Shown here: positions 1-9,965 of the stretch, piece after piece | How positions within the stretch are numbered: position 1 is the stretch's first letter | How the letters are laid out: the number at the start of each line of letters is the position of its first letter | Assembly: GCF_000204055.1 (NCBI RefSeq) | Contig: NW_006768765.1 | Coordinates: 618,404 to 682,403, forward strand | Reading direction: 5' to 3' | DNA from: Melampsora larici-populina 98AG31 | Taxonomy: Eukaryota > Basidiomycota > Pucciniomycetes > Pucciniales > Melampsoraceae | DNA length: 64,000 bases | Made by a program: the position numbers and the translations under genes | Notes under the pieces: generated by a model | Seen by the model: only the letters and a program-made list of their open reading frames with translations | The model's database searches: none | Told to the model about the DNA's origin: nothing

Positions 1-402
1 TTCAGATGCATTTATAAGAGCCTTGGATGGCAAAAATAATGTATAAAAGTCTGAACATTTGAAGAAATTGAGCTTGTTCCTAGCCTGTGACGGTACAAAG
101 AATTCCATTCGCAGGAATGAGAAGGGTGACAGGCGTAGTGGGGATATCACAGAAGGTGATGGGATGTCACTCCCACCACCCACGAATTTGGAAGGTGAGA
201 AGGAAAAATTTCCTTCCGCCCCTCCATGACGAATTCTCCTCTCACTACTGAACCTTGTCACTCGTGCAAGATCTCTTTCTTCGCTCTTCTCGAATTTTTC
301 AAAGGAAACTCCACACAAACTTAGATCTCAGCTGTCAGATATTTAGATCTCAGATTTCAGATTATAGCAAATCCATTCTTCTAATAGCTTTAACAATTGT
401 GG

Positions 403-955
403 ATGTGGAGAACACTTAAGAGGAATAAGTCTACAAATTCAATTCAATCTAAGAAAATGTTAGAAGCCTCAAAGATCGAAGAAGAGAAGAAGAAGGCCCA
501 CGCCTTAAGATTGAAAGAGCAAGCGGAAGAAAGAGAAAGAAGGGCAGGTTCCAGAGATCCGAACGCAAACATCCCGCCTTCGATATCGGTAGCTACGACA
601 TCGCTGTTGGACCAAGGAGGCCCCCCATTGGGAGACCAAGATACGCCTTCTACGTTGGGAACCAACCTGGAGAGAAAGAGTGTGTCAGATGAAAGAGCGA
701 ACATCGGCGGAGAGACGGGAGGAGATGGAAAGTTAGTGATTAGTCTTAGTGATGAAGAAGAGGTCGACTCATCGTCATCATCATCGGAAATGGAAGGTGG
801 AAAGACAGGTGGGAAAAGCTTAGAGAAGAAGAAGAAATCAAAAGGAAAGAAAAAGAAAAGAGGAAAGAGTGTGGAAGTGACAGACTTACTCGAAGATGAA
901 CACGCCTCGAAGAAGAAGAAATTACTCTTTGAAGGTTTGATCGAACATGATCATA
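403..955 (+). CDS. Gag-like ORF of YR element A, 5' exon
   Basis: This open frame starts at the ATG at 403 and encodes a basic, highly charged protein with no enzyme motif. It has an N-terminal Lys/Arg/Glu-rich, probably coiled-coil segment, a Ser-rich acidic stretch near residues 115-135, and Lys-rich blocks near 145-180. Its position upstream of the reverse transcriptase suggests the N-terminal part of gag. A good splice donor (GTAAGT) lies at 956, and the frame can rejoin the next gag exon at an acceptor near 1465 or 1468; copy B has a clear intron at the same place. The splice is inferred. If the exon is unspliced, the frame ends at 969. Confidence 0.5.
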
Positions 956-1465
956 GTAAGTCTTTCTAGTTCACAGAAACCCCTCCCCCACTTCCGGTCT
1001 TAATGTCATGGAAAAAGAAAGTTGTAGCTTCCCAAGATAGCTCCTGTAAACACCTAGGTAGTAGCCCACCGTGGCTCCCATTATCCATTATGATCAGTTT
1101 GCAAAGAAACTAGGTATCTTTCCCAAGACTAAATGTTGGTAGCAGCATAATCAGCTCCCACGTCCTAGAGATCAAGTAGAAGTCAGGAAACTCCTAGACC
1201 GACATCCCTCAATTAAAGGAGATATAACCACGCACTGCCGGAAATCCCTGTATTAACAACGCTCCCTAATCCAGTAGGTTGTAGCAGTGGGTTGGCCATC
1301 GCTAGTTCCACCAGAATTTATGGGGATCTATAATAGAGGAAGCTCCAATTATGGTTGTCGTAGCTTCACACTCTTGTCATTAAGACCTCCTTAACCTTAT
1401 ACCTAATCCAAACAGAAAGAGTTTCAAGACTGATGGTTAACATGGGGTTCTTATGCATTTGGTAG

Positions 1466-3182
1466 TAGGCACGGCAGAGCAGTTAGGTTATCCTCTGACC
1501 CAAGAAACACAGACCACCTTACCGCCAGAACCGAAGACCATCCAGGCTGAGAAACGGAAGGCGTCCATTTTGGTCGATACCCGTCCCCTCATTGAACGCC
1601 TAGCGGAGGCCATTGACGGAGTAGACATGGACTTAATCCAGACCTTGAGAAGAGAAATGGTTAAGGAGGAGGAACATAACACGTTAAAGATGGAAGTGAA
1701 GAACTTAGAGAAAGAACACAAGAAAGAGGCGAAGAAGAAAGTCATGGAAACGGGAAAGAAGAAAGAAGGAAAGAAGAAATCGGGAAAGAGGAAGAAAGCT
1801 CACAAAAGACCTAAGAGCAAAAGAAAGAGGAAAACATCCTCCTCTTCTAGCTCGAGTAGCTCGTCGTCATCAGACTCCAACAGCTCCTCTTCTTCATCTT
1901 CGTCTGAATCAGACTCTTCAGACTCTTCCTCGTCCGACTCGGATTCGTCCAGCTCTTCAGACTCTTCGTCGGATTCGAATGAGGAAAACATCTTTATGCA
2001 GAAAGCCAATGTTAAATTCGAACTTAATGCCATTGCAGGTTTGGATCTACCAGACCTCCCAGAACGTTGGGATAAATGTTTCAAGAAGCTGAAACGATAT
2101 GTACCTCTATCCGTGTTCAAACGCTCCTACATACAGTCAACTCCCTCTAATTACATACAGTTTGGCGGGTGGTTTTCTCATGCACTTAAAGGAATATGCA
2201 CTTATAGACCTCATTTTGGCTGGCAAACCCCTTTTTGGCGGCAAAAAATCCTATGCACATAGAGAATTATGCACTTACAGGGATATCAAGTTAGAGGGAG
2301 TTGACTGTAGACGATTACCACTCTAATGTGGATGATATTTCAAAGAAAGGAAAGAAAAGTTTCAACTTGTCGACTTCAGAGCGTGACCTTGAACAACAAA
2401 TGACCTACGGCGATTTCATCATGGCATGTGACCTAGAGGCCAGATACGCGGACGAACTTTACGGTCACGAAGCCTATGCCAAGTATATCGCAAAACACAA
2501 GGAGGTGGTTAGTCAACTCATGGTCCAACATAAGTGTTGGATGGTCGCACTTAGGTATCACTTAATCATTCGAGCCTTGATCTTCAGGAAGAGATCTAAG
2601 ATCATGTATAAGAGGAGGAAAAATGGGAAAAAGGGGAAGAGGGTAGAGAAGGTCGTTTTACCGGATGGAGTTCAGATGGAGGCAGCCACTAGAGCCAAGT
2701 GGGATGCAGAAACGGCAGGTGATTTGAAGTTCAAAGGTAATCCCTACGCCGTGGGCCAAGCAAAGTTCGGTTTTGATTTTTACACTGGTCAACCCGTTAC
2801 GAGAGTTAACCCGGTGGCGAGTACGTCGAAGATTCCGGATAATCAGCAAGGAGAGAATGAGAGCGGGAACTGGGGTGGAAAGGACAGACCAGATAAGAGA
2901 AAGCGAGGAGGGAATCGTGGTAGGGGAAACAAAGGAGGAGGATTTCACCAGCCAAAACCCTATTTTGCCCCTAGAAACTCTTGGGGAAATCACTTCCAAG
3001 GTGTCCAGGGTGGGGGGATGTACAACCAGAACTATCACCAGTTCAGTTCCCAATACCCGAATAATACGGCGTATTATGGCCAAGGAGGTCAAGACTGGAT
3101 CACCCATGGTCAGCAGCATGCGAACAAGCAAACAGCAAACCAGAAGGGGAAGGGCAAAGCCCAAGATCATAACCAGTGGTGA
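1466..3182 (+). CDS. Gag-like protein of YR element A, main exon, interrupted by a MITE
   Basis: The N-terminal half has Lys-rich stretches and a long poly-Ser/Asp/Glu tract (about 1830-1980). The C-terminal half holds a conserved block and ends in a Gly/Asn/Gln-rich tail, as expected for a structural nucleic-acid-binding Gag. The frame is broken by a 174-bp MITE at 2134-2307. Removing the MITE and one TA duplication rejoins the two halves in frame. The NPYA-GQ motif near 2742-2764 is also found in copy B gag near 41941, which supports homology. No zinc knuckle was seen. The stop is at 3180-3182. The first coding base after the upstream intron is uncertain by a few bases. Confidence 0.55.
2134..2307. 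mobile_element. TA-flanked MITE inside gag of element A
   Basis: The terminal inverted repeats are CAGTCAACTCCCTCTAA at the left end and its complement at the right end. They are flanked by TA on both sides (2132-2133 and 2308-2309). A TA target duplication is typical of Tc1/mariner-type elements. At 174 bp with no ORF, it is a non-autonomous insertion. Excision to a single TA would restore the gag frame across the junction (reading S-Y-I-D-D-Y), which confirms the boundaries. Confidence 0.85.
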
Positions 3183-3514
3183 GCGAGTACACTTTCAAGC
3201 TCAGGAGAGTGAAATAGAACTGACTTTGTTGGACGCCCCCTGGGATACCATCCACTGTCCACCTTTTTCGATCACGATTCAATCACATTCCGCTCCTATT
3301 CCCACGTCTGATGTTGCACACAACCTTTGTCGCTACTTTTCACTTGTTACCCATGATGGTACAAAGATGATTCTGTTGTTTTTCCTTTCTGTGTTGTTGG
3401 GTTAGTCATGTGAAACAACTAGCAATGATAATGACGGTTTGAATGTGTTACCTTGACTTCTCCCCCGTGTCCGATTGATAGACGCATAGCCCCCGTGGCC
3501 CACGCCAATGGGTC
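3183..3514 (+). other. Spacer between gag and RT in element A
   Basis: These roughly 330 bases separate the gag stop from the reverse transcriptase frame. Nothing recognisable is encoded. The RT frame has no ATG near its apparent beginning (it opens at a TTG at 3515), so the RT mRNA may begin or be spliced within this spacer. Copy B has a similar spacer of about 300 bp at 42376-42683. Confidence 0.4.
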
Positions 3515-5465
3515 TTGGAAAATGACAGACTAGTCCTGAGAGAGAATGTAGATCTGTGTGAGTCTTGGCCAGAAGAAAGGGTACAGTTAGACTCACCTAA
3601 GCCGAATGACGCGTTATTACCGGAAGTGAGTGAAAAGGAAGATGGAAATTCCTCGTCTTCAGATGAGTCATCTTCCACTATAGAAGAAAAACCAATCCTA
3701 CCTCTCAGTAAAAGGAAACTGTTCAAAGAACAATTCGTGACTAAATGGCCAACTCCAGTTCGGTGCGACATGTTAATAGAGAAATGGAAGGAGATGATGA
3801 GTGAAGCAGGTCTGCATGACGACATCCCCTATATACTAGAAGGCTTCAAAGAAGGCTTCTGCTTAGGAATTCCTCAGCATTCAATTGGTAACAAGAGGTG
3901 GTACACACCCAATAACCATTCAGGAGCGTTAGATGTCAAAGATGAAATAGAGAAGACTTTAGCTAAGGAACTTAGAGAAGGAAGAATAGCCGGACCTTAC
4001 TCACACGACGAGCTGTACAATCGTTTCGGTTTCTTTCGTTCTAATCCTATGGGAAGCGCTACAAACGGCGATGGTTCAATCAGGTTGATAAATGATTTGT
4101 CCTTTCCCAAAGACGACGAGGAAATTCCTTCAGTTAATTCATTCGTCGACAAAATGAATTACGAGACGTCTTGGGACGACTTCAAGCGAGTAGCCAAGTT
4201 CTTTCGAGAAAACCCGGGTGAATGGCTGTTAGCGGTGTTCGATTGGGCCAAGGCCTACCGTCAACTCCCGGTGCATCATAGCCAGCGGAAGTATCTCATC
4301 ATCAAGGACTTTCGAGGTCGGTTATGGGTGGACTTGGCAGTCGGTTTTGGAGGCGTCGCGAGCTGTGGTGTGTTCGGAGCTCCAGCAGAAGTCTGGAAGA
4401 AGATCATGATTAGCAAATTAAGACTGCCAGTCATCTTCCGGTGGGTAGATGATAACCTCATCTTAAGACGACCGGAAGAGAAGACCTCTTTATCTGATAT
4501 CACTCACCTAAGCAACTCCTTGGGGGTGAAGACAAATCCCAAGAAGAACCACGAGTTCGCGGACAAACAAAAGTTCTTGGGATTTATCTGGAACGGGAGA
4601 AAACACACGGTTAGACTCCCTAAAGAGAAATTAGATGAACAACTAGGCCAGATTAAAGAAATGTTGAAAGAGAACGGAAAATGGAGATACTCACATGTCG
4701 AAAAGTTTGTCGGGCGTCTATGCCATACAGTTCACATCGTCCCTCATATGGCAGCATATCTAAACTCTTTATATCGTTGGAAGAAATCCTGGAAGAACCT
4801 GCAGGCCACTCGTGCGACTCCAGAGGACGTACGGGAAGACCTAAGGGAATGGGAGACGTGTCTAGAACACTTTGATGCCTGCAGGATAGTTCCTAACCCA
4901 GCCGCTGAGGAAGTAGGCTGGGTAGGCGATGCAGCTTCATCCTTCGGGTGAGTTGGATGAACAGACAATCGGGTTTGAGGCAGATCTGACCCCTTGTGAC
5001 TTCCTTAGAATCGGGGTGCTGATCGGCGAATTTTGGGCTTGCTTCAAATTCAAGGCGGAATGGGAGGTAGAAGGTAGGAGAGAGAGAAGACGCCGCATCG
5101 CATGGGCTGAGACAGTTGCCATACGACTGGGTCTCTTAGTACTGATGAAGGTGATGCCGGTTAAGGGTCGACGGTTCTGGGTACACACAGATAACACAAC
5201 TACCGAGTCAGCAATCCGTAAACGGAAGTCAAAAGACAAGGATGTGAATGGCGAATGGAAGTTAGTCCAACGTCTACTTACTGATTTAGGCTGCGACATT
5301 AAGCAGAAACGTGTTACATTGCGAGATAACAAAGCCGATATCCTTTCGAGAGGAAAGTTATCACCGGACCTGCTGTGGTTTAAAGAAGTGAGGATCGACG
5401 TACCTTCAGACCTAGCCAACCTCCTTTTTCAATTTACCCCGACCCAGCCGGACAAGTCATCATGA
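3515..5465 (+). CDS. Reverse transcriptase plus RNase H of YR element A, one intron
   Basis: This polyprotein copies the element RNA into DNA. After an acidic, Ser-rich N-terminus, the RT domain shows motif A as AVFDWAKAYRQLPV (about 4239-4280) and the catalytic motif C as FRWVDDN (about 4436-4456), followed by LGFIWN. The RNase H domain begins with GDAASS at its first Asp and continues with WAE, TDN and NKAD, giving the four acidic catalytic residues. The domain is split by a 61-nt intron (4948-5008). Splicing joins GG to A and restores G-I-G-V-L-I-G, which matches the uninterrupted sequence in copy B. The stop TGA at 5463-5465 overlaps the ATG of the recombinase gene. The true start is uncertain because 3515 is a TTG. 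Confidence 0.85.
4948..5008 (+). other. Spliceosomal intron in RNase H of element A
   Basis: The intron starts GTGAGT and ends CTTCCTTAG. It holds an in-frame stop immediately after the donor, so unspliced RNA makes RT that ends at the first RNase H residue, while spliced RNA makes RT-RNase H. Copy C has a 59-nt intron at exactly the same codon (63225-63283); copy B has none. Confidence 0.8.
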
Positions 5466-6604
5466 CAAGGAAATCGAAACACAGTTCACCAACCATATCT
5501 AAATTGCAAAATAGAGGGAAGAAAGATGACTTCAAGAAATTAACGAAACCGTACGGAACCTTTAAAAAAGACGCCTTTGGAATTGATAGGTCAGACTCGG
5601 ATGAAATACAGAAACACTTTCTGAGAGGAGCCTGGATGGATGGCACTCTGAAACATTACAACTCGGGTGTTGTGAAATTACTTTGGTACGCGGAAATCAA
5701 GAAAATCAATCGGTCGATGTTGCTACCCATCTCTTCAGAAGTTTTACTGGGTTTCGTTGTGTGGGGTTCGAAGAAAGAAGAGGAACTGGTGAAAGACGAC
5801 AAATCAGTCAAACCTTCGACCCTGAAATCGTACATCGCGGGTTTAAAGGCCTGGCACAAATTCCATCGTAAGGAATACCCTTCCGACAAAGATAGCACGG
5901 TAGCGTTGTTGTTAAAGGCCTCTGAAACTGTTGAGCAACGCCTACTAGAAGAACAGAAATTGCGCCCGCCAGTGTTAATATCGGATTTAGCTGTTTTACT
6001 AGAACATATCTGTCTTACCAATGAGAAAGACCTAGCCATTTTCGCCATCGCTCTGGTAGCCTTCTGGGGCACCGCAAGATTGGGCGAACTAGTATCCGAC
6101 GATGTTTCGAAGAGGATGCCTATTTGGGGAGATGTAGTCTGGGCATCAGATTATTCGTATGTCAAGATCAAGATCCACGGGGCGAAGACGGCCAAACCGG
6201 GAGAGATACAAATCATATACTTACATCGACAAAAATCGGAACTAGATCCTGTACGAATGCTGAAGCGCTTATATGAGTTTAGACCGAGGAGAACAATCGA
6301 TCCGGTGTTCGGCTTTGCTAGTGAGAAGGATGGTCGAATGATAGTTTATAAGAAGCAGTTCGTGATAAATAGACTTTGTGATTTCTGGAACATGTACAGG
6401 CCGGTGAGACATAAGCTGTTGTACGGCCATTCATTTCGAATCGGAGGTGCTTCCCTGCGCTGGAATCTAGGGGCCTCGAGGGAAGAAGTGAAAGTTAATG
6501 GTCGATGGGCGTCTGATGCGTATCAAATCTATTTGCGGAAATTCAACGACAAGGAGTTAAAAGAGACAATCGAATGGTTAAAGGTCTTACGCCTAGACAA
6601 TTGA
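5462..6604 (+). CDS. Tyrosine recombinase of YR element A
   Basis: A 380-residue site-specific recombinase that would insert the circular or linear cDNA into the genome. The catalytic pattern is complete: the first Arg in GTARLGEL, a Lys in GAKTAKPGE, the His and second Arg in GHSFRIGGAS, Trp in GRWAS, and the nucleophile Tyr in IYLRKF. The N-terminal core-binding region (residues about 40-140) has the HFLRGAW and TLKHYNSG motifs seen also in copies B and C. The ATG at 5462 overlaps the RNase H stop (ATGA), which could allow termination-reinitiation. The ORF shows no stops or frameshifts, so it is probably functional. The length equals that of copy C (380 residues). Confidence 0.9.
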   Translation: MTRKSKHSSPTISKLQNRGKKDDFKKLTKPYGTFKKDAFGIDRSDSDEIQKHFLRGAWMDGTLKHYNSGVVKLLWYAEIKKINRSMLLPISSEVLLGFVVWGSKKEEELVKDDKSVKPSTLKSYIAGLKAWHKFHRKEYPSDKDSTVALLLKASETVEQRLLEEQKLRPPVLISDLAVLLEHICLTNEKDLAIFAIALVAFWGTARLGELVSDDVSKRMPIWGDVVWASDYSYVKIKIHGAKTAKPGEIQIIYLHRQKSELDPVRMLKRLYEFRPRRTIDPVFGFASEKDGRMIVYKKQFVINRLCDFWNMYRPVRHKLLYGHSFRIGGASLRWNLGASREEVKVNGRWASDAYQIYLRKFNDKELKETIEWLKVLRLDN

Positions 6605-7300
6605 AAGCGGGTTGAGTGTTGTTTCGTGAAAAGAGATGGTTTACTTGTACCATCCTCGTCTGCTTTCGGGTTTAGATTTAATTTAGTGACTATGTGTGTC
6701 GATACTTGTGTGTAGATCTCTTAGAACTATGTTGAACCGGGAAACTTTAAATTAAAGTTCAAATTACAGGTGGCATGCATAGATGTGAGAAGTTCTCAAT
6801 AGGACTGTATGAGATCCAATTGAGTTAAAGTGACTCACCTTGACATCTAGTCGCTGAACTGTTTAGTCACATCTAAGAGGAGTCGGGGTGGATAGAAGGA
6901 GAACGCGATGCCTCTTAGACACTGGAACGTGAGTCAACGCGTTTGTGTAACAGAGACCAGCGTAAGTTACCACTCCGGTAGAGGTTGGGGAGTTCGACTT
7001 CTCAAGGCTCACGTCTCGTAACCTTCGTGAGATCAGGGGGTTGAGAAGTCTACTTCTCAGGCCAGTTCTCGCCCTGGGGTAGGAGCTTCTAAGACGGGGA
7101 ATTTTATCCCCATACCTGATTGCCCCTACTCCAGGACTACCCCCACACCACGAGGTCTACTGATCTCAAGGAAGAGACAGTAGAAGGATTGGTAGAACTA
7201 GCATGTTAAGTTAGAATCTTCGTAAGAGAATTGAAGGAAGAATCTGGAAACGCAGAGCTCGTTGGATTTAAGGAATCTAGAGATAGTCTCCCCTACAGAC
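6605..7300 (+). repeat. 3' non-coding end of element A with palindromes
   Basis: No ORF is present. Within 6970-7140 are inverted and repeated pieces of a GAGAAGT/ACTTCTC motif, among them the perfect palindrome TGAGAAGTCTACTTCTCA at 7042-7059. The 3' flank of copy C has the same kind of structure (GAGAAG and CTTCTC 6 nt apart at 61150-61167), and copy B has GGAGTTCGCAGGCTCAGG-type pieces near 45860-45895. These shared structures probably mark the recombination ends of the family. Confidence 0.6.
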
Positions 7301-7809
7301 AAAGTTCTTGCACTCATAGATAGTAGAATGGATGATATCCTTTCCGGTGGAAATTGAGGATGAATTCACAAAAACTTGCCTGTTTTCTTATCAGCGGTCC
7401 GGACTGGGTCAGCCCAATCTTCCTCAAAGGTGCACTGAGACCCGCTTGACCCGGTCCTGGTCCTGAGACCAACCCGGTTTTTCCGGGCCGGGTTGGTGCA
7501 TTACTTAAAATCAGCAACTTATATCCTTCCCTTCAGCTTTCCATACCATTGAAAACATTTTAAATTTCCAGTAAGCTCAGAATAAGAAATGGTGGCACCC
7601 GCTGCTCAATTGGCTAGATTACAATAAAAACTTGCTGTGCTTGGCATTGAGCTCTCTTGACTTCCATCCCACCCAAATTGCGGCTGTTAGAGCATCCGCA
7701 ATTGTCGGGTTAACTTGCCGGAATAGCTAGGTATTTAACTTAACTATTTCAAAATTTCCACAATGATCAAATTCTAACTGATTGTTAGTTAGCTTTGCGA
7801 CAAAAAATT

Positions 7810-7841
7810 GGTAGGCTGGGACAAAGTTATCCCAGCCTACC
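7810..7841. repeat. Subterminal hairpin of the Harbinger element
   Basis: Twelve-base perfect inverted arms (GGTAGGCTGGGA at 7810-7821, complement at 7830-7841) enclose an 8-nt loop. The same hairpin occurs at 15711-15742 in the related MITE, so it is a family trait and perhaps a transposase-binding feature. Confidence 0.75.
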
Positions 7842-7942
7842 GACACGGTAGTTAACCCCGTGCCCTCAAAAACACAACACACACCGCACTACCTCCGCAT
7901 CACCCATTGCCCTCTACCCACTCACCAAATTCGGAGCTTCAG

Positions 7943-8155
7943 ATGGATTAACCACCAGCTCAACCTCAACCACTCAATCCACCACCTGCTACCACCAAGA
8001 AGCGTGGTGACAACTTTGTGATGCCTGAAGACAAACAGCTGGCAATCTTGTGGCTTGCCATCAGCCAAGATGCAGTGTTTTCAAACGATCAATCCGGAGC
8101 CAAGTTCTATGAAAAATTGGGCAAGCACTTCAAGAACGTTTTAAATTATGAACAG
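7943..8155 (+). pseudogene. Harbinger Myb/trihelix-like ORF, first exon, with early stop
   Basis: The frame ATG-GAT-TAA at 7943-7951 stops at the third codon but then stays open for 68 codons. The sequence has the look of the DNA-binding helper protein of Harbinger elements: a Lys/Arg segment, then F-x-M-P-E-D-K-Q-L and W-L-A-I-S-Q-D-A with S-N-D-Q-S-G-A-x-F-Y. TAA could derive from CAA by one C-to-T change. The exon ends at a GT donor (8156). No convincing downstream exon was found on this strand, because the sequence beyond 8376 is the 3' end of the minus-strand transposase. Confidence 0.6.
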
Positions 8156-8375
8156 GTAGGAAACATGAATTGATTTTATTTTATTTATCTTTTTTGAAGA
8201 TTATGAACACGTAGGAAACAAGAAATCAATTTATATTCTTTATACTCTTGATGAATTATATCTAATTTCTTCAAATAGCTCATAAGAAACATGAGATTAA
8301 CTTGACCCTTTCAAACTAAATATTGACCCCACCACTTTTCATCCACATTGAAATCTTGAGATCTTCCACTAATTG

Positions 8376-9737
8376 TCAGTGTTTATCTTGGTTTTTCAGC
8401 TCAGCCATGGTTTCATAGTACCAAGCAAGAGTGTAACCAAGTTGAGGATCAAGCTGGTTTGGATGTATGTCAACGTCATGTTGAGATCAATAATCAATGG
8501 TTATTTGATCTCTTTTGCCTCTATCTTCAACTACCATGTTGTGGATTATGATACAACATAATATGACTTTGGTCATATCCATTAAATCCCAAAGACGACA
8601 TGGTTCACAAAGGATGTGCCATTGTGCTTGAAGAACACCAAAAGCCCGCTCTATGTCCTTTCGGAGAGCCTCCTGAAGATTTGAAAAGGGCCTGCTGGCT
8701 CCATCACCCGGACGATGGATTGATTTGATGAGGACTGGCCATGAGAGATAAATCCCATTGGCCAGGTAGTATCCCCGAGTGTACTCATGTCCGCTGACTT
8801 TGAAATGAACCTGATCATTTTAACATTCAAAGAAAGAAAGTTACTTGAGATTAACTCATGATCAAAATGGATTTGTGTAAAAAAACTCTGACTGTTGACC
8901 AAATTATCAAAGAGTGGGCTGTTTTATAACACATTGATATCATTAAGCGCTCCTGGTGTGCCAAAAAATGCATGCCATATACACAGACTCTTTGAAGCAA
9001 CTGCCTCAAGACCCACTGATGTGTATTTTTCTTTCCCTTCATACTGACCTGCCCATGCCTGAGGGCAATTTTTCCATAGCCAATGCATTCCATCAATGCT
9101 CCCTTTACATCCAGGGAATTGTTGCATCTTGTTCTCTTTCAATATGATTTCAAGTTCATCAGAGTTTGGAGGTCGTAAGTACTCTTTTCCATATATGTCT
9201 ATTATGTCATTTACAAATATCTTCATAGATTGAATAGCTGTACTTTCTCCAATTTTGAGGTACTCGTCGAATGCATCAGCAGAAACTCCATAGGCTAGTT
9301 GTCGTAGGGCAGCCGTCATCTTCTGGTAAGTTGAAAGACCAAGTTTCTTATAGCAATCCTATGTAAGTCATGTTTGAATTAAATCAGCACCATCATGATT
9401 GATTTCAAAATGTTAAACATAGAGCACTTACCCAACGTTGTATCCAATAGATATTGTGCTCCTGTAGCTCAGCAGCCATCCTGCTAAAAAGCTCAGGACT
9501 CATTCTAAACCTTCTCTCAATATAAGCACGAGGGTACAGTGGCGAGTCTTGAAAGTAGTCACGTCGTAGATTGTGGTTGGCAGCAACTTGGTCATGGTTA
9601 ATGACTGTGCGTGTTCGGGGTGTTTTGTTGATTCTGTGTGGTTGAAGAAAGAATGACAAGATCATATCGTCATAATCTTCGTCTTCTTCTTGATTAATGA
9701 TGTTCAATTGCTGTTGAATGATTTCTGAGGCGCCCAT
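8376..9737 (-). pseudogene. PIF/Harbinger DDE transposase, three exons, with premature stops
   Basis: Exon 1 runs from the ATG at 9737 to 9432 and exon 2 starts at 9358, both with good splice sites and matching phase. Exon 2 carries the DDE nuclease: PGCKGSIDGMHW with the first Asp, then WAGQYEGKEK, then IWHAFFGTPGALNDINVL with the second Asp. Exon 3 (from 8810) carries SGHEYTRGYYLANGIY, KDIERAFGVLQAQW with the Glu, and an HNMVVED tail. In-frame stops follow INVL (TAA at 8924-8926) and lie in the C-terminal tail (TGA after I-D-Y). Each is one C-to-T change from CAA or CGA. The transposase is therefore probably dead. The donor of the second intron is ambiguous (near 8899 or 8886). Confidence 0.85.
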
Positions 9738-9965
9738 TTTACAAATCAAAAAATGGATGTGACACAAAAGATGAAGAGAGTTTAGCTCTAGCCTAGTGCT
9801 AGCCACTGTGGAACCAGGCTCCCAGCGTGGGTTAAGTGTTGGCTAATACACCTTTGACGCCAACAACTGTGGGATTTGTTGTCAAATTAGTTAAACCCGG
9901 CTAAAGATATTTAACTTCGGGTTAACTAACGCCAAATTCAACGCAAATGATTGCGGATGCTCTTA

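Larger units (their letters stand above)
121..7300 (+). mobile_element. YR (DIRS/Ngaro-like) retrotransposon, copy A
   Basis: Gag-like ORFs, a reverse transcriptase with RNase H, and a tyrosine recombinase follow one another on the plus strand. This is the gene set of tyrosine-recombinase retrotransposons, which integrate with a recombinase in place of a DDE integrase and usually leave no target duplication. Copies B and C in this window have the same order. The ends are approximate. The 5' flank (about 121-300) contains short self-complementary stretches, such as a palindrome around 203-218. The 3' flank (about 6880-7160) is GC-rich with inverted pieces, including a perfect palindrome at 7042-7059. 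I could not define split direct repeats or inverted terminal repeats, so DIRS versus Ngaro/PAT is left open. Confidence 0.8.
7690..9962. mobile_element. PIF/Harbinger DNA transposon, degraded
   Basis: The ends are inverted repeats beginning GAGCATCCGCAAT, flanked on both sides by the 3-bp duplication TTA (7687-7689 and 9963-9965), which is the PIF/Harbinger signature. Inside are the two genes expected of this superfamily in divergent orientation: a Myb/trihelix-like ORF on the plus strand and a DDE transposase on the minus strand. Both carry premature stops. An 887-bp deletion derivative of the same family lies at 14976-15862. Confidence 0.9.

Noticed and set aside
1488..2120. Minus-strand acidic and Ser/Phe-rich frames opposite gag
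   Set aside because: They mirror the poly-Ser/Lys low-complexity tract of gag on the plus strand.
7430..7500. GC-rich hairpin (CCAACCCGG with CCGGGTTGG) just past element A
   Set aside because: Inverted arms are only 9 bp and no flanking duplication or partner copy was found.
8373..8561. Plus-strand frame considered as second exon of the Harbinger Myb-like gene
   Set aside because: The minus strand of the same segment reads the expected C-terminal transposase sequence (HNMVVED and beyond), so the plus-strand frame is a shadow.
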